This document shows, in pieces, positions 35,401-44,243 of a DNA stretch of 61,752 nucleotides. Numbering within the stretch: the first letter of the stretch is position 1; each line of letters begins with the position of its first letter. The stretch spans positions 1 through 61,752 of the forward strand of contig CANLCT010000022.1 of NCBI GenBank assembly GCA_947489195.1, read 5' to 3'. The DNA comes from an uncultured Aquimarina sp. Lineage in GTDB: Bacteria; Bacteroidota; Bacteroidia; Flavobacteriales; Flavobacteriaceae. A model generated the notes under the pieces. It did no database searches and had not been told where the DNA came from. It worked only from the letters and a program-made list of their open reading frames with translations. Both the position numbers and the translations under genes were made by a program.

Positions 35401-36314
35401 TCATGAAATGTTTCAAAATCATAACTAGTAAATACCTGATCAGCATTAGCCGAAGGCTCTGTTAAAGTTTGTATTTTTTTGCTTTGCTCACCACCAGTCG
35501 TTACATAATAAAAGGCTTCATCGGCATATGGATTGATATGAGATAGATTCTCTTCAACAAAACCACGTGTACCCAAGGCATAAAATAAAATATAATCATC
35601 TCCTGAAAAAACACCATCTTCGGCGCCAACAATCTTTATAGGATTTTCGGGCACATCAAAAATTTCATTATCGCTATTTAATAAGGGTAAAGGCTGCCCT
35701 CCATTTCCATATATTTTAATTGTATTAGGATCAATACCATTTAAATTTACACCCATCGAACTTAAAAATTGAGGTGTAATTTTGTATACACCAGTAGTGT
35801 CTACTTTAAATCGAAACCAATCGCCTTGGGACAATACAGAATTTCTAAGGTTTAATATTTTACCTATTTTTTTTGCCGACTGCAATGTACTTCTTAAACG
35901 CGTATTTAAAGAAAATGATTTGATTCTTTTAAATTGCCCTTCCGAGTTGATTATTGGATTAAACAGTATTGTTTGATAGGTCACTCCTCTGGCAAAATTT
36001 GTCGATGCTCTTAAATTTAAAGTCGATTTGATTTTATCCTTTTTAAGCTCTTTTAGCTCTGCTTCTGTTATTGACTCGAACACAGCGTTTATTATAGACG
36101 AGGCATCAACTTCACTTGTGGATTTCCAGGTATAACCAAACTCCAAAACATCATCAATTAACTCAGCATCCATATTGCTTGCTGTAGGGTAATCAAATTC
36201 ACTATCACCTATTGATGAAGCTGGAGCATTCCATTTAACATCAAAAGTTTTTAATTGCGAAAAACAATTAAATGACATGAAGAACAGCAATATATAAGAT
36301 AAGGGATATTTCAT
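32463..36314 (-). CDS. porU: type IX secretion system sortase PorU
   Basis: PorU is the surface cysteine peptidase that removes the C-terminal sorting domain of T9SS cargo and attaches cargo to A-LPS. The 1283-residue product has a signal peptide, a beta-rich N-terminus with WFRFKVDTTGVYKI and LFYALGTRGF, and a gingipain-like C25 peptidase domain. The catalytic His is in YVNYFGHGGEDG (about residue 786) and the Cys in FTTFTCELTRF (about 821). It ends in a C-terminal sorting-like domain (NYPNPFVSYTEFWFSHN... GVYVYKI). The order porU-porV next to gldJ is conserved in Flavobacteriaceae and supports the assignment. Confidence 0.93.
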   Translation of the reverse strand: MKYPLSYILLFFMSFNCFSQLKTFDVKWNAPASSIGDSEFDYPTASNMDAELIDDVLEFGYTWKSTSEVDASSIINAVFESITEAELKELKKDKIKSTLNLRASTNFARGVTYQTILFNPIINSEGQFKRIKSFSLNTRLRSTLQSAKKIGKILNLRNSVLSQGDWFRFKVDTTGVYKITPQFLSSMGVNLNGIDPNTIKIYGNGGQPLPLLNSDNEIFDVPENPIKIVGAEDGVFSGDDYILFYALGTRGFVEENLSHINPYADEAFYYVTTGGEQSKKIQTLTEPSANADQVFTSYDFETFHEVDLVNIGGLGRIWHGEQFDITTQRNFDFAIPNVVNTASVNVRVKFSGVYTSFPTLGLRFLDNSTELASRSFTFTSPFRSSIAFRDTDLETDVAGFGGDVLRVEINYDKAGDPASEGFLDFIQVDATCRLIDNGRQFGFSNKDILNSTGVGQFVISNSKSENSIWDVTDIYNIAEKTNDGSSEFGVKFILGEDKRYVSVNSNDFYSPTRLSNSRVPNQDLKGSFWNAGASGGNQFNDIDYLIITKASYLPAANRLASFRTSNDNYKVRVASLESIYNEFSTGKQDISAIRNFIKYIYDNATSPDNRLKFVCLIGDGSYDYKDVIRNNTNNVPLFHSLRSNSFVNSFATDDFYGFMDENEGVRPSTDLLDLAVGRMIAPTFEIAQAMVDKVKRFHDKKAFGDWRNKQLYISDDVDQVIDSQLQDTLNNIADRLRRNVPDINVDKLFSDSFVQEVSQGGQRYPKVRRAILDAFEAGVSYVNYFGHGGEDGLSGETIFTADDARELLNENQMPIFTTFTCELTRFDNPNRLTAGEFMYWNEKGGAVALLTTIRQLTFTTAIALNRSLEDVYSTPNGVSLPIGEAIRLAKVNIGRSTNKRTVACIGDPAISIPFPSDGVKLTKVNDINISEFTGALKALDKVKLSGEVVDNSGNKITNYQGEVSVVLFDKDIEGRTLGNDGVRNRETNEIIKIDFDESGERIFRGAATVANGIFDIEFILPRNVQLPIGNGKISFYAKNVAKLEDQTGSLVISIGGLNTEAVEDTQAPEIDVFLNDENFVSGQNVNESPVLLVNFSDESGINTAGGIGHDIIAILDNDDKNPIILNDYYSTDLDDFTKGNLSFRLRGLEPGDHTLKVRASDVYNNAVFTEISFRVSQAVDFQIDRVLNYPNPFVSYTEFWFSHNSSLNDNLQVTVQILTVTGKIVRTLTRDLTGETNYTNQISWDGKDDFGDKIGKGVYVYKISVKSTLTNKTSSKFEKLVIL

Positions 36315-36398
36315 AAAACTAAAAACGGATTAAAAAGGCAAAAAGTATACTAAGATATTGATTATGTCGTTAGCATATTCTTAATTTACAATAGTGAA

Positions 36399-36406
36399 CA
36401 AATTTA
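36399..36406 (-). promoter_or_regulatory. putative -7 box of porU-porV
   Basis: TAAATTTG on the minus strand, 84 bases upstream of the porU ATG. No TTG at the right distance, so support is partial. Confidence 0.35.
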
Positions 36407-36494
36407 AGCATCTACAATTAAATCTAAAATAAAATTGAATTTAGAGCGTTAATTGTTATATTGCAAACCCTATTTCTATCAAAGGATTGTTATT

Positions 36495-38285
36495 ATGAAC
36501 AAAAAAAATCTTTTAAATGTAACTCTTTGGGCTACACTGGCGTTGTTTGCCATTAGTTGTAATACTAAAAGTAATTACGCTAACAAATCACGTGGTACTG
36601 GAATTGAATTTAACGACAGAGACCAAAGAGGTCAAAGAGTAAACACGAACTACAAAGAACAAGAACCTCCTGTAGGTACCGTTTTTATTGAAGGTGGTAC
36701 TTTTACTATGGGCCGTGTACAAGATGATGTAATGCATGATTGGAACAATTCACCTACCCAACAGCATGTACAATCATTTTACATGGATGAAACAGAGGTT
36801 ACGAACCTTATGTACTTAGAATACCTTGAATGGACTAAGCGCATGTATGATCCAAAAGACAAAAATTATGAAGATATCTACAAAGGTATTCTTCCTGATA
36901 CATTAGTTTGGAGAAACCGTTTAGGTTTTAACGAAGTTATGACAAACAACTATTTACGTCATCCCGCATACAGAAATTACCCTGTGGTTGGTGTGAGTTG
37001 GATACAAGCTGTTGAATTTAGCGAATGGAGAACCAATATGGTTGCTGAACGTATTTTAAGAGAACAAGGAAGAATTTCTGAGGATGCAGATTTACAGTCT
37101 GGACCTGGAAACAACTTTGATCGCGATACTTACCTTACTGCTCCTAGTCAAGTTTATGGCGGAAATGAAGAAGTTAGTTTAGGTGGTAAAGAATCACAAA
37201 GACGTATACAGCAAATGGATAATGAAGCTGGCAAAAGATCATCTGCTAGAAGTAAAAAATCATCAAAAGATGATGGAGATACTGAAGGTGGTGAAGAATC
37301 AACTGATATTGCTTCAGAAGGTGAAGGTGGTGAAGCAGGTGGAGCAGCAAGTTCTGGCAGAAGATTTACTCAGTTAGATTCTGGTATATTACCTCCTAAA
37401 TTTAGACTTCCTACAGAAGTTGAATGGGAATATGCTGCTTTAGGATTAAGAGAACTTAGAAGCTACAACATTTATCGTGGTAGAAAAAAATACCCTTGGA
37501 AAGGTCAATACACACGTTCTGGAACAAAAAATAAGCTTGGTGATCAATTAGCCAACTTTAAACAAGGATCTGGTGATTATGGTGGTATTGCTGGTTGGAG
37601 TGACGATAAAGCTGATATTACTGCTGAAGTAATGAGCTTTACACCTAATGACTACGGATTATACGATATGGCAGGTAATGTTGCTGAATGGGTAGCTGAT
37701 GTATACAGACCAATTGTAGATGATGAGTTTAACGACTTTAACTACTATAGAGGTAATGTATATACAAAAAATGCCATTTCAAGCGATGGAACTGTTGTTG
37801 TTTTAGGTGCTAGCGAAATGGTTTATGATACATTAAGCAATGGAAAAGTAATTGCACGTACCCTACCTGGTCAGATAAAACAAGTTCCTATTGATGAAGA
37901 CGAAACTTACTTAAGAACTAATTTTGACGAAAGTGACAACCGTAACTACAGAGATGGTGATAAGCAATCTTCTCGATACTACGAAGCTTTTGAAGAAATT
38001 GATGGTGACCCAACAAAAGACATGTATAATTCACCAACTCACAGTGTAACTACTGAAGATGGAGAACTTAAAAGACAATATGATACTTCTACTAAAAGAA
38101 GAACTCAAGTTGACGATAAAGCACGAGTTTACAAAGGAGGATCATGGAAAGATAGAGCTTATTGGTTAGACCCAGCTCAACGTAGATATTTCCCTCAAGA
38201 TATGGCTACTGATTACATTGGTTTCCGTAATGCAGTATCTCGTGTAGGAAGTAAATCTAGTGGACCTAGAAGACCTACTAACTAG
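36495..38285 (+). CDS. gldJ: gliding motility lipoprotein GldJ
   Basis: GldJ is a lipoprotein required for gliding and for T9SS function in Flavobacteria. The ATG at 36495 gives MNKKNLLNVTLWATLALFAISC with lipobox Cys22, so this start is preferred over an in-frame codon 42 bases upstream. The 596-residue product has a formylglycine-generating-enzyme (sulfatase-modifying factor) fold: FIEGGTFTMGRVQDD, FYMDETEVTNLMYLEYL, YPVVGVSWIQAVEFSEW, FRLPTEVEWEYAALG, YGLYDMAGNVAEWVADVY and YKGGSWKDR. A low-complexity Ser/Lys/Glu/Gly insert (about 245-285) interrupts the fold. It is divergent from porU and followed by a terminator. Confidence 0.93.
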   Translation: MNKKNLLNVTLWATLALFAISCNTKSNYANKSRGTGIEFNDRDQRGQRVNTNYKEQEPPVGTVFIEGGTFTMGRVQDDVMHDWNNSPTQQHVQSFYMDETEVTNLMYLEYLEWTKRMYDPKDKNYEDIYKGILPDTLVWRNRLGFNEVMTNNYLRHPAYRNYPVVGVSWIQAVEFSEWRTNMVAERILREQGRISEDADLQSGPGNNFDRDTYLTAPSQVYGGNEEVSLGGKESQRRIQQMDNEAGKRSSARSKKSSKDDGDTEGGEESTDIASEGEGGEAGGAASSGRRFTQLDSGILPPKFRLPTEVEWEYAALGLRELRSYNIYRGRKKYPWKGQYTRSGTKNKLGDQLANFKQGSGDYGGIAGWSDDKADITAEVMSFTPNDYGLYDMAGNVAEWVADVYRPIVDDEFNDFNYYRGNVYTKNAISSDGTVVVLGASEMVYDTLSNGKVIARTLPGQIKQVPIDEDETYLRTNFDESDNRNYRDGDKQSSRYYEAFEEIDGDPTKDMYNSPTHSVTTEDGELKRQYDTSTKRRTQVDDKARVYKGGSWKDRAYWLDPAQRRYFPQDMATDYIGFRNAVSRVGSKSSGPRRPTN

Positions 38286-38305
38286 TATACTAGTCAAAAA
38301 ATATT

Positions 38306-38340
38306 AAAAAGCCTTAACTTATTCAGTTGAGGCTTTTTTT
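38306..38340 (+). terminator. gldJ terminator
   Basis: GCCTTAACT pairs with AGTTGAGGC (one G-U pair) around a 5-base loop, flanked by A-run and followed by seven T. Just upstream the palindrome ACTAGTATACTAGT (38281-38294) overlaps the gldJ stop. Confidence 0.8.
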
Positions 38341-38423
38341 ATTGAAAATTTTTAACCTATTTATATATACAAACTTTATAAATTTGTTATTTATAAAGTA
38401 GCAAATAAGTGAACTCGTCGCAA

Positions 38424-39707
38424 ATGGATATAAAAGAACTACATCAACTATTTTTAAGTTCTGGAGGTATTTGTACTGATACCAGAAAATTAAGTAAAAA
38501 TCAATTATTTTTCGCATTAAAAGGAGACTCATTTGATGGAAATGCATATGCCTTAAAAGCTATTGACCAAGGCGCTAGCTTTGCCATTATTGACGATATT
38601 TCTATAGTACATTCAAAAACTATTCTTGTAAAAAATGCTTTAAAAACACTACAAGAATTAGCGCATTTTCATAGAAATTATCTAAACATTCCTATAATTG
38701 CCTTAACAGGAAGTAATGGCAAAACAACTACAAAAGAATTGATCCACGCTGTGCTTAACACTAAATTTAATTGTGATGCCACCTTTGGAAACCTAAATAA
38801 TCATATAGGTGTTCCATTGACCTTATTAAAAATGGACTCCAATACAGAAATTGGAGTAGTAGAAATGGGTGCTAATCACCTATATGAAATTGAACAACTT
38901 GCTGCTATAACTGCCCCAAATTTTGGCTATATTACCAATATTGGAAAAGCTCATTTGGAAGGCTTTGGAAGTCAAGAAAATATATTAATAGGCAAAACTG
39001 AACTCTACCGATATCTGGACTCAAATAATGGAATCATTTTTGGTAACATAGAAGATCAAGTTTTAGTAGAAAAATCTAAAAAAAGTAAAACTATTTACTT
39101 TTCCAACAACCAACATAGCGATTATAAAATCAAATTTATTGAAGCAAAACCTTTTGTAAAGGTTCTTGCTCAAGAAATTGAAATTTCATCAAACTTAATA
39201 GGCGATTACAATTATACAAATATTGCTGCCAGTATTGCTATTGGATTACATTTTGACGTTGCCGTAACAGCTATTAAAAAAGCGATTGAAAATTACACCC
39301 CAAATAACAATAGGTCGCAATTGATATCTACCAAAACCAATCAATTAATTTTAGATGCCTATAATGCCAACCCTTCGAGTATGATAGCTGCAATTAATAA
39401 TTTTGAAAATAACACTACTTTAAAAAATAACACCATTGTTATTTTAGGCGACATGTTTGAACTTGGTGAATATGCTAAAAAGGAACATCAAAACATTGTT
39501 TCGCATCTTGAAAATTCAAAAATCAATACTATTTTACTTGTAGGAAATCATTTTTCAGAATGTAAAAGCCTTTCAAAAAAGCTAAGCTTCTTTAAAGATA
39601 CAGCAGCAGTTATTTCTCACTTAAAAGAACATCCCATCATTAATTCAGACATATTAATAAAAGGATCCAGAGGAATGAAGCTAGAACAAACTACTGAGTA
39701 TTTATAG
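38424..39707 (+). CDS. murF: UDP-N-acetylmuramoyl-tripeptide--D-alanyl-D-alanine ligase
   Basis: MurF adds D-Ala-D-Ala to the UDP-MurNAc-tripeptide, the last cytoplasmic step of the peptidoglycan precursor. The ATG at 38424 (MDIKELHQLFL) is preferred over a GTG 15 bases upstream. The 427-residue product has the Mur-ligase ATP loop LTGSNGKTTTKE (about 95-105), GNLNNHIGVPLTLL, VVEMGANHLYEIE, the ITNIGKAHLEGFGS segment and NRSQL with YNANPSSM later on. The gldJ-murF pairing is common in Flavobacteriaceae. The terminator between them implies separate transcription. Confidence 0.93.
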   Translation: MDIKELHQLFLSSGGICTDTRKLSKNQLFFALKGDSFDGNAYALKAIDQGASFAIIDDISIVHSKTILVKNALKTLQELAHFHRNYLNIPIIALTGSNGKTTTKELIHAVLNTKFNCDATFGNLNNHIGVPLTLLKMDSNTEIGVVEMGANHLYEIEQLAAITAPNFGYITNIGKAHLEGFGSQENILIGKTELYRYLDSNNGIIFGNIEDQVLVEKSKKSKTIYFSNNQHSDYKIKFIEAKPFVKVLAQEIEISSNLIGDYNYTNIAASIAIGLHFDVAVTAIKKAIENYTPNNNRSQLISTKTNQLILDAYNANPSSMIAAINNFENNTTLKNNTIVILGDMFELGEYAKKEHQNIVSHLENSKINTILLVGNHFSECKSLSKKLSFFKDTAAVISHLKEHPIINSDILIKGSRGMKLEQTTEYL

Positions 39708-39735
39708 AATCATTTTATACAATTATAAATTAAAA

Positions 39736-39778
39736 TAAAACTCCCACTCGGACAACTAACTTAAACCAAGTGGGAGTA
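39736..39778 (-). terminator. terminator of the sus operon
   Basis: ACTCCCACT and AGTGGGAGT form a 9-bp stem with a 20-base loop. On the minus strand it is followed by TTTTATTTTA, 20 bases after the amylase stop. Confidence 0.65.
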
Positions 39779-39800
39779 AAAACTAACTAAATTAGTTAGA

Positions 39801-41246
39801 TTATTTAGCCAAAGACCATACGGTAAAACTATTTGCAGGAACTTCTAACTCCACTTTTCCTGTAGCATCAGTTTCTAACATAATCTCCATATTTTCAGAA
39901 TAATCTGTAATGTTTTTATTTAGCCAGTTAGATTGCACTTCGACTTTTTTAGCTCGCCTACCAATATTCATATATAAAATTAAACCTGGATTAGATTCAC
40001 TACCTCCTCTTTTCATAATATATTCTTCCTTATCCGATTTAAGTACTTCAATGTTACCTGTTGCAATAGTACTATGAATCAACATTAAATTTTTTAATGT
40101 TTTTTGAAATGTTAAATTTTCATAATCATTATAAAAAATAGTTGGATAACCATCATGCGTTAAAATATAAGAATAAGCTAACATCTTATTAGAAAAACTG
40201 ATATTATTGTTTACATTTTCATCCTTTTCGGTATCGTGATTTGCGGTAAAAGTCACCGCTTTATCCGGATAAATTTTCCTTAACATATCGCGCTCCAAAA
40301 AGGTTAAATCTTTAAAACGATCAAGCGCTTCTTCTAACTTATAAAAACAAGCAAAATCAAAAGCTGGAGATCCAGATTCGTCTACCCATTTTTTTAACAC
40401 TTCGGCATTTCCATCAAAATTTTCACCTACAGAAAACCCTCCAACTTTAGCATTCCACTCCTTTACCACGATAGGCGAAAAACTTTTTACATAATCAAAA
40501 CGCCAACCATCAAAACCTAATTTTTTATAATATTCAGCTACTGAGTCATCCCGTTTCCAAAGCCAGTCTTTCACATAAGGTTGATCGTGACATAAGTCAG
40601 TTTTTTCAAAAAACAACGCCTCTTCATCCTTTTCATGAATATCATTTGGATGAAAATGTGCATTTGTTCGGTTAAACTTGCCAGAAGCATTTCCATTGGC
40701 TTCATTAAATAATGAATACACTTCAGTATCTCCAGGACGGAAAGGGTTATCTTGTTTTCCTCCACCAGAATTATGCCCTAACACTACATCTGCAATTACT
40801 TCTATATTATTAGCATGCGACTCATTAATCAAACCTTGCAGCTCTGCTCTTGAACCAAAGCGCGTTTTAATAGTACCGTGTTGATCAAAATCTCCTAAAT
40901 CAAAATAATCTGAAGGATCGTACCCCATAGAAAAACGTCCTGATTGCCCTTTTGACACTGGTGGTAACCATATACGATCTACTCCTGCATCGGCCCAATC
41001 TTCTAACTTTTCATTTATGGTGTTATACCATTCGCCTATAGGTTCTACATTCCAATAAAAAGCTTGCATCATTACCCGATTACCATTATCAAATTGCTTT
41101 AAATCAAGTTGAAAATTTTGTTGTTCATCTACTAAACCTGGGGCAATATCTTGTTCAGTTTCCTCGCAAGAGCTACTCAAAAAACCAATTATTAAAAAAC
41201 AACATATCGTTTTTCTTAAAATTTTATCTTTATTAAAAACTATCAT
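39801..41246 (-). CDS. GH13 alpha-amylase lipoprotein
   Basis: A 481-residue lipoprotein (LSSSC, Cys27) of glycoside hydrolase family 13, expected to cut starch-like alpha-1,4-glucans at the cell surface. The four GH13 regions are present: I, DVVLGHNSGG (Asp153, His158); II, GWRFDYVKS (nucleophile Asp251); III, SVGENFDG (acid Glu275); IV, TANHDTEK (Asp338). The N-terminal VMMQAFYWN, RIWLPPVSKGQSGRFSMGYDPSDYFDLG and TRFGSRAELQGLI resemble the archaeal/plant type (GH13_7-like) amylases. In region I the usual Asn-His is Gly-His. Last gene of the sus operon, 5 bases after susE. Confidence 0.9.
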   Translation of the reverse strand: MIVFNKDKILRKTICCFLIIGFLSSSCEETEQDIAPGLVDEQQNFQLDLKQFDNGNRVMMQAFYWNVEPIGEWYNTINEKLEDWADAGVDRIWLPPVSKGQSGRFSMGYDPSDYFDLGDFDQHGTIKTRFGSRAELQGLINESHANNIEVIADVVLGHNSGGGKQDNPFRPGDTEVYSLFNEANGNASGKFNRTNAHFHPNDIHEKDEEALFFEKTDLCHDQPYVKDWLWKRDDSVAEYYKKLGFDGWRFDYVKSFSPIVVKEWNAKVGGFSVGENFDGNAEVLKKWVDESGSPAFDFACFYKLEEALDRFKDLTFLERDMLRKIYPDKAVTFTANHDTEKDENVNNNISFSNKMLAYSYILTHDGYPTIFYNDYENLTFQKTLKNLMLIHSTIATGNIEVLKSDKEEYIMKRGGSESNPGLILYMNIGRRAKKVEVQSNWLNKNITDYSENMEIMLETDATGKVELEVPANSFTVWSLAK

Positions 41247-41251
41247 CGCTA

Positions 41252-42358
41252 TTATTTTTTTATAATTGTTGTAGTCGCTTTTCCCTCAAAACCTATAGAC
41301 AAACTGATATCATAATCTCCAGGTGTAATACCCGTAAAGTTGGCATCACCAGTATCGGCTGCTATAGCTTCTTCTCCAGAATCTCCTACATTAAACTTCC
41401 AATCTTCACCAGCTCCAAAAACTTCATTCCCTGTATTACTACTTCTAAATTTCATTTCACCTTCAACCAACGTTTCTGAAATAGTAAACGTATTACTTTC
41501 AAAATCATAATTCATCGCAGTTTCTGCATCCCATGCATTTGGTGTGGCACTACCAATAATGCCCCAATCCATTTTTACTAATTGATAACTTAAACTATCA
41601 ATATCAACTTTAACATAATACAAACCTTCAGCTCCAGGTTTCACATCGCTACTACCACCTGAATTAACAATAGTTCCATTTTGAGCACCACCATCGGTGC
41701 CATAATTCCCATCTAAAACACCCCAATCTGCCGCAGCAGATATAAATTTAAAACCGTCATCATTTCCTAATTTTATGTAAGCCTCATAAACCTGAGTTGT
41801 TCCGTCTCCTAAATAATTCATTTCTAAAGCTTCTGTTGGTGTCCATGCTGATTTCCCATAATATGCCTGAAAAGCACCTACTAAAAACAACTTAGGCGCC
41901 TCATTAGGATAAGGAACTACGGTGTACACATTAACTTCTGAACTTAATTGAATTGCTTCATTATCTCCTACCGAAGCAATAACTCGCATATCAACTGCAG
42001 CCTCTTCATTAGGCGTTAAACCCGCAGCAATAACTGCATCGTTAAATTCTTTAACAGACCAACTATAAAAACGTTTGTTTGTTTGCCCTACAATACTAGG
42101 CTCGGCAAAACTAGTTCCAGAAGCTGCTAACTCTATTTTATATGATACTGGCGTTGGCGTATCATACTCTGCATCTTCCCACACTAGAGTTACTGCTGTA
42201 TTATCTGCGAATTCTTTATTTAAAACAATACGTTCATTAGCCGTTATTATGGTGGGTTTTTGCGCCCCATCTTCAACAAAAATTATTTCATCATTACTTT
42301 CGCAGCTTGTAAATAAACCGAGTAGTGTTAGTATTAAAATTTTAGCTATATTTTTCAT
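41252..42358 (-). CDS. SusE/SusF-like starch-binding outer membrane lipoprotein
   Basis: A 368-residue lipoprotein (FTSC, Cys19). The N-terminal domain (about 30-150) is the SusE type: RIVLNKEFADNTAVTLVWEDAEY. Two starch-binding-like modules follow, one with LFLVGAFQAYYGKSAWTPTEALEMNYLGDGTTQVYEAYI and one with IIGSATPNAWDAETAMNYD; each starts with the aromatic-rich binding strand expected of SusE/F. These proteins hold glucan at the surface for the SusC/D transporter. The gene lies between susD and the amylase on the same strand. It has fewer modules than full SusF. Confidence 0.88.
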   Translation of the reverse strand: MKNIAKILILTLLGLFTSCESNDEIIFVEDGAQKPTIITANERIVLNKEFADNTAVTLVWEDAEYDTPTPVSYKIELAASGTSFAEPSIVGQTNKRFYSWSVKEFNDAVIAAGLTPNEEAAVDMRVIASVGDNEAIQLSSEVNVYTVVPYPNEAPKLFLVGAFQAYYGKSAWTPTEALEMNYLGDGTTQVYEAYIKLGNDDGFKFISAAADWGVLDGNYGTDGGAQNGTIVNSGGSSDVKPGAEGLYYVKVDIDSLSYQLVKMDWGIIGSATPNAWDAETAMNYDFESNTFTISETLVEGEMKFRSSNTGNEVFGAGEDWKFNVGDSGEEAIAADTGDANFTGITPGDYDISLSIGFEGKATTTIIKK

Positions 42359-42538
42359 TTTATATTCGTTAATAAGAAGTTTTAAACACTTTTTATAAAT
42401 TATATTTTCCTAAACGGAAGTGAATTTAGCATATAGTTCTCCCTCTCTCTTTTCAAAAAATCGATTAAACCTTATTAATCAACCCATTAAAAAAAGAATC
42501 AAAATAACCAACACTAGCAAGTGCTTTAACTACTTTGG

Positions 42539-44233
42539 TTAATTATACTCTGGGTTTTGTTTTAATTTATCTGGATTCAGTGCAATTTCTTTTGCAGGAA
42601 TTGGCATTATATTTCTAAAAGCTTCTGTTGTTCTTCCTTGAGGCACATTTCCTTTAAAAGGCCAAATTCCATTTTCGGTAAATCGATTAAATCGAATTAA
42701 ATCTGTTCGACGATGACCTTCCCAATACAATTCTCGAGCACGCTCATCAATAATAAAATCTTCGGTTAAATCGGCTTCGGTAATATTAAAGGACATTGAA
42801 CCTTCGTATGCACGCTGCCTTAACTGATTAATATAACCAACAGCCAATTCTTTACTACCAGAAGTGCCTTTTAATACCGATTCTGCATACATTAAATAGA
42901 CATCAGCCAATCTAAACATCGGGAAATCTGTATCTGGGTGATTTTCTGGATCCGACCCAACTTCGCCATCACTAGTAATATTCTTATATTTTTGAATCGC
43001 ATACCCATCTCCAAAATTAGAAATATTGGTAATCTCCTTTGTTTGACCTGGTGTATAAGCTAATAAACGCTTATCATTCCAAATTTCTTGAAATCCTAAA
43101 GACTCTCTATTTCCATCTTCGTCTAAAATTTCTTTACCTACATCATCTCTTTTAAAAATTTCTACTTGATTAATTGGAGCTCCAAATACATCTATTAACC
43201 CACTTGTTGTACGCAAACCAAACCAACCTCCGTTAATTCCAAAATCAGCTCGAGGATTCATACTCCCACCCACTGCTGCATGGACAATAAAAGTAGTACC
43301 ACCAAAAGACTGTGTGCGTAGGCCATCAAAAGGAATGGTGAAAATAAATTCACTTTGCGCTCCATTACTATCATTATCTGCTAAAAACAAATGATTATAA
43401 GGTACATTTGGATCAATATTATACCCAGCATTTATGATTTTTTCGCAATAAGCTACACAATCATTATACCTTTCGGGTAACCCGTAAGCCTCTGCATTTA
43501 AATACAACTTAGCCAATAACATCCAAACTGCACCCTGATCTGCTCGACCATATTGTGCTGTTCTTACCGTAGTAATTTCATTTTCAATGGCCAATAACTC
43601 CTCTTCTAAATACACAAAAAGATCTTCTCTTTTAATTTGCGGAGGTAAAAACCCTCCAACTTTATCGTTTTCGGTAACAAATGTAGGATTGCCATATAAA
43701 TCCATGGCATGCCAATATGTTAAAGCACGTAAAAAACGAGATTCGCTTCTAAAACTTTTTAAAACAGCTGTTTCTGCCACTCCACGACTGGCTAATTGTT
43801 CTGGAGCAATTTCTCTAATAAATGCATTACAAGAAGCTATCTGAAAAAACAAACGATCATACATGGTTCTAATAAACTCGTTTCCAGACGTCCATGTTTG
43901 AGAATGTAAATCTTTAATTGTACCATCATCCCAACCAATAACAGCTTCATCAGTTGTTAATTCCTGTAACTTCCAATACAGTCTTAAGTAGTTAGAAAAA
44001 CCTTCATCTAGACCTTTTAAATCAGGCAAGCCCGAAGGTCCTCTTTGCCCACTTAACGAAAAGCCACCATATAGTTTAGCTAAACCAGCTCTATAGCCAC
44101 TTTCGGAAGTAAGTACCTGATCTGCTGTTATTCGATTATCTTCGGGCACTACATCCAAATCCTTTTCACATGAAATAGTAAAGTACCCTAAACTACTTAT
44201 GCATACTAGTATTTTTATATATCGTAACATCAT
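42539..44233 (-). CDS. susD: SusD/RagB-family outer membrane lipoprotein
   Basis: SusD caps the SusC barrel and binds the oligosaccharide substrate. The start at 44233 (MMLRYIKILVC) gives a signal peptide with lipobox Cys22 and sits 10 bases after the susC stop; an upstream in-frame codon at 44257 would overlap susC and spoil the signal. The 564-residue product shows the family pattern: AGLAKLYGGF, SRFLRALTYWHAMDLYGNPTFVTE, AVWMLLAKLYLNAEAYG, PMFRLADVYLMYAES and the C-terminal ELYWEGHRRTDLIRF with PIPAKEIALNP. The partners are SusC upstream and SusE downstream. Confidence 0.92.
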   Translation of the reverse strand: MMLRYIKILVCISSLGYFTISCEKDLDVVPEDNRITADQVLTSESGYRAGLAKLYGGFSLSGQRGPSGLPDLKGLDEGFSNYLRLYWKLQELTTDEAVIGWDDGTIKDLHSQTWTSGNEFIRTMYDRLFFQIASCNAFIREIAPEQLASRGVAETAVLKSFRSESRFLRALTYWHAMDLYGNPTFVTENDKVGGFLPPQIKREDLFVYLEEELLAIENEITTVRTAQYGRADQGAVWMLLAKLYLNAEAYGLPERYNDCVAYCEKIINAGYNIDPNVPYNHLFLADNDSNGAQSEFIFTIPFDGLRTQSFGGTTFIVHAAVGGSMNPRADFGINGGWFGLRTTSGLIDVFGAPINQVEIFKRDDVGKEILDEDGNRESLGFQEIWNDKRLLAYTPGQTKEITNISNFGDGYAIQKYKNITSDGEVGSDPENHPDTDFPMFRLADVYLMYAESVLKGTSGSKELAVGYINQLRQRAYEGSMSFNITEADLTEDFIIDERARELYWEGHRRTDLIRFNRFTENGIWPFKGNVPQGRTTEAFRNIMPIPAKEIALNPDKLKQNPEYN

Positions 44234-44243
44234 TTTTTTATTT

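Noticed and set aside
40571..40765. 64-codon frame on the minus strand within the amylase gene
   Set aside because: A frame-shifted reading of the amylase; the amylase frame has all four GH13 regions intact.
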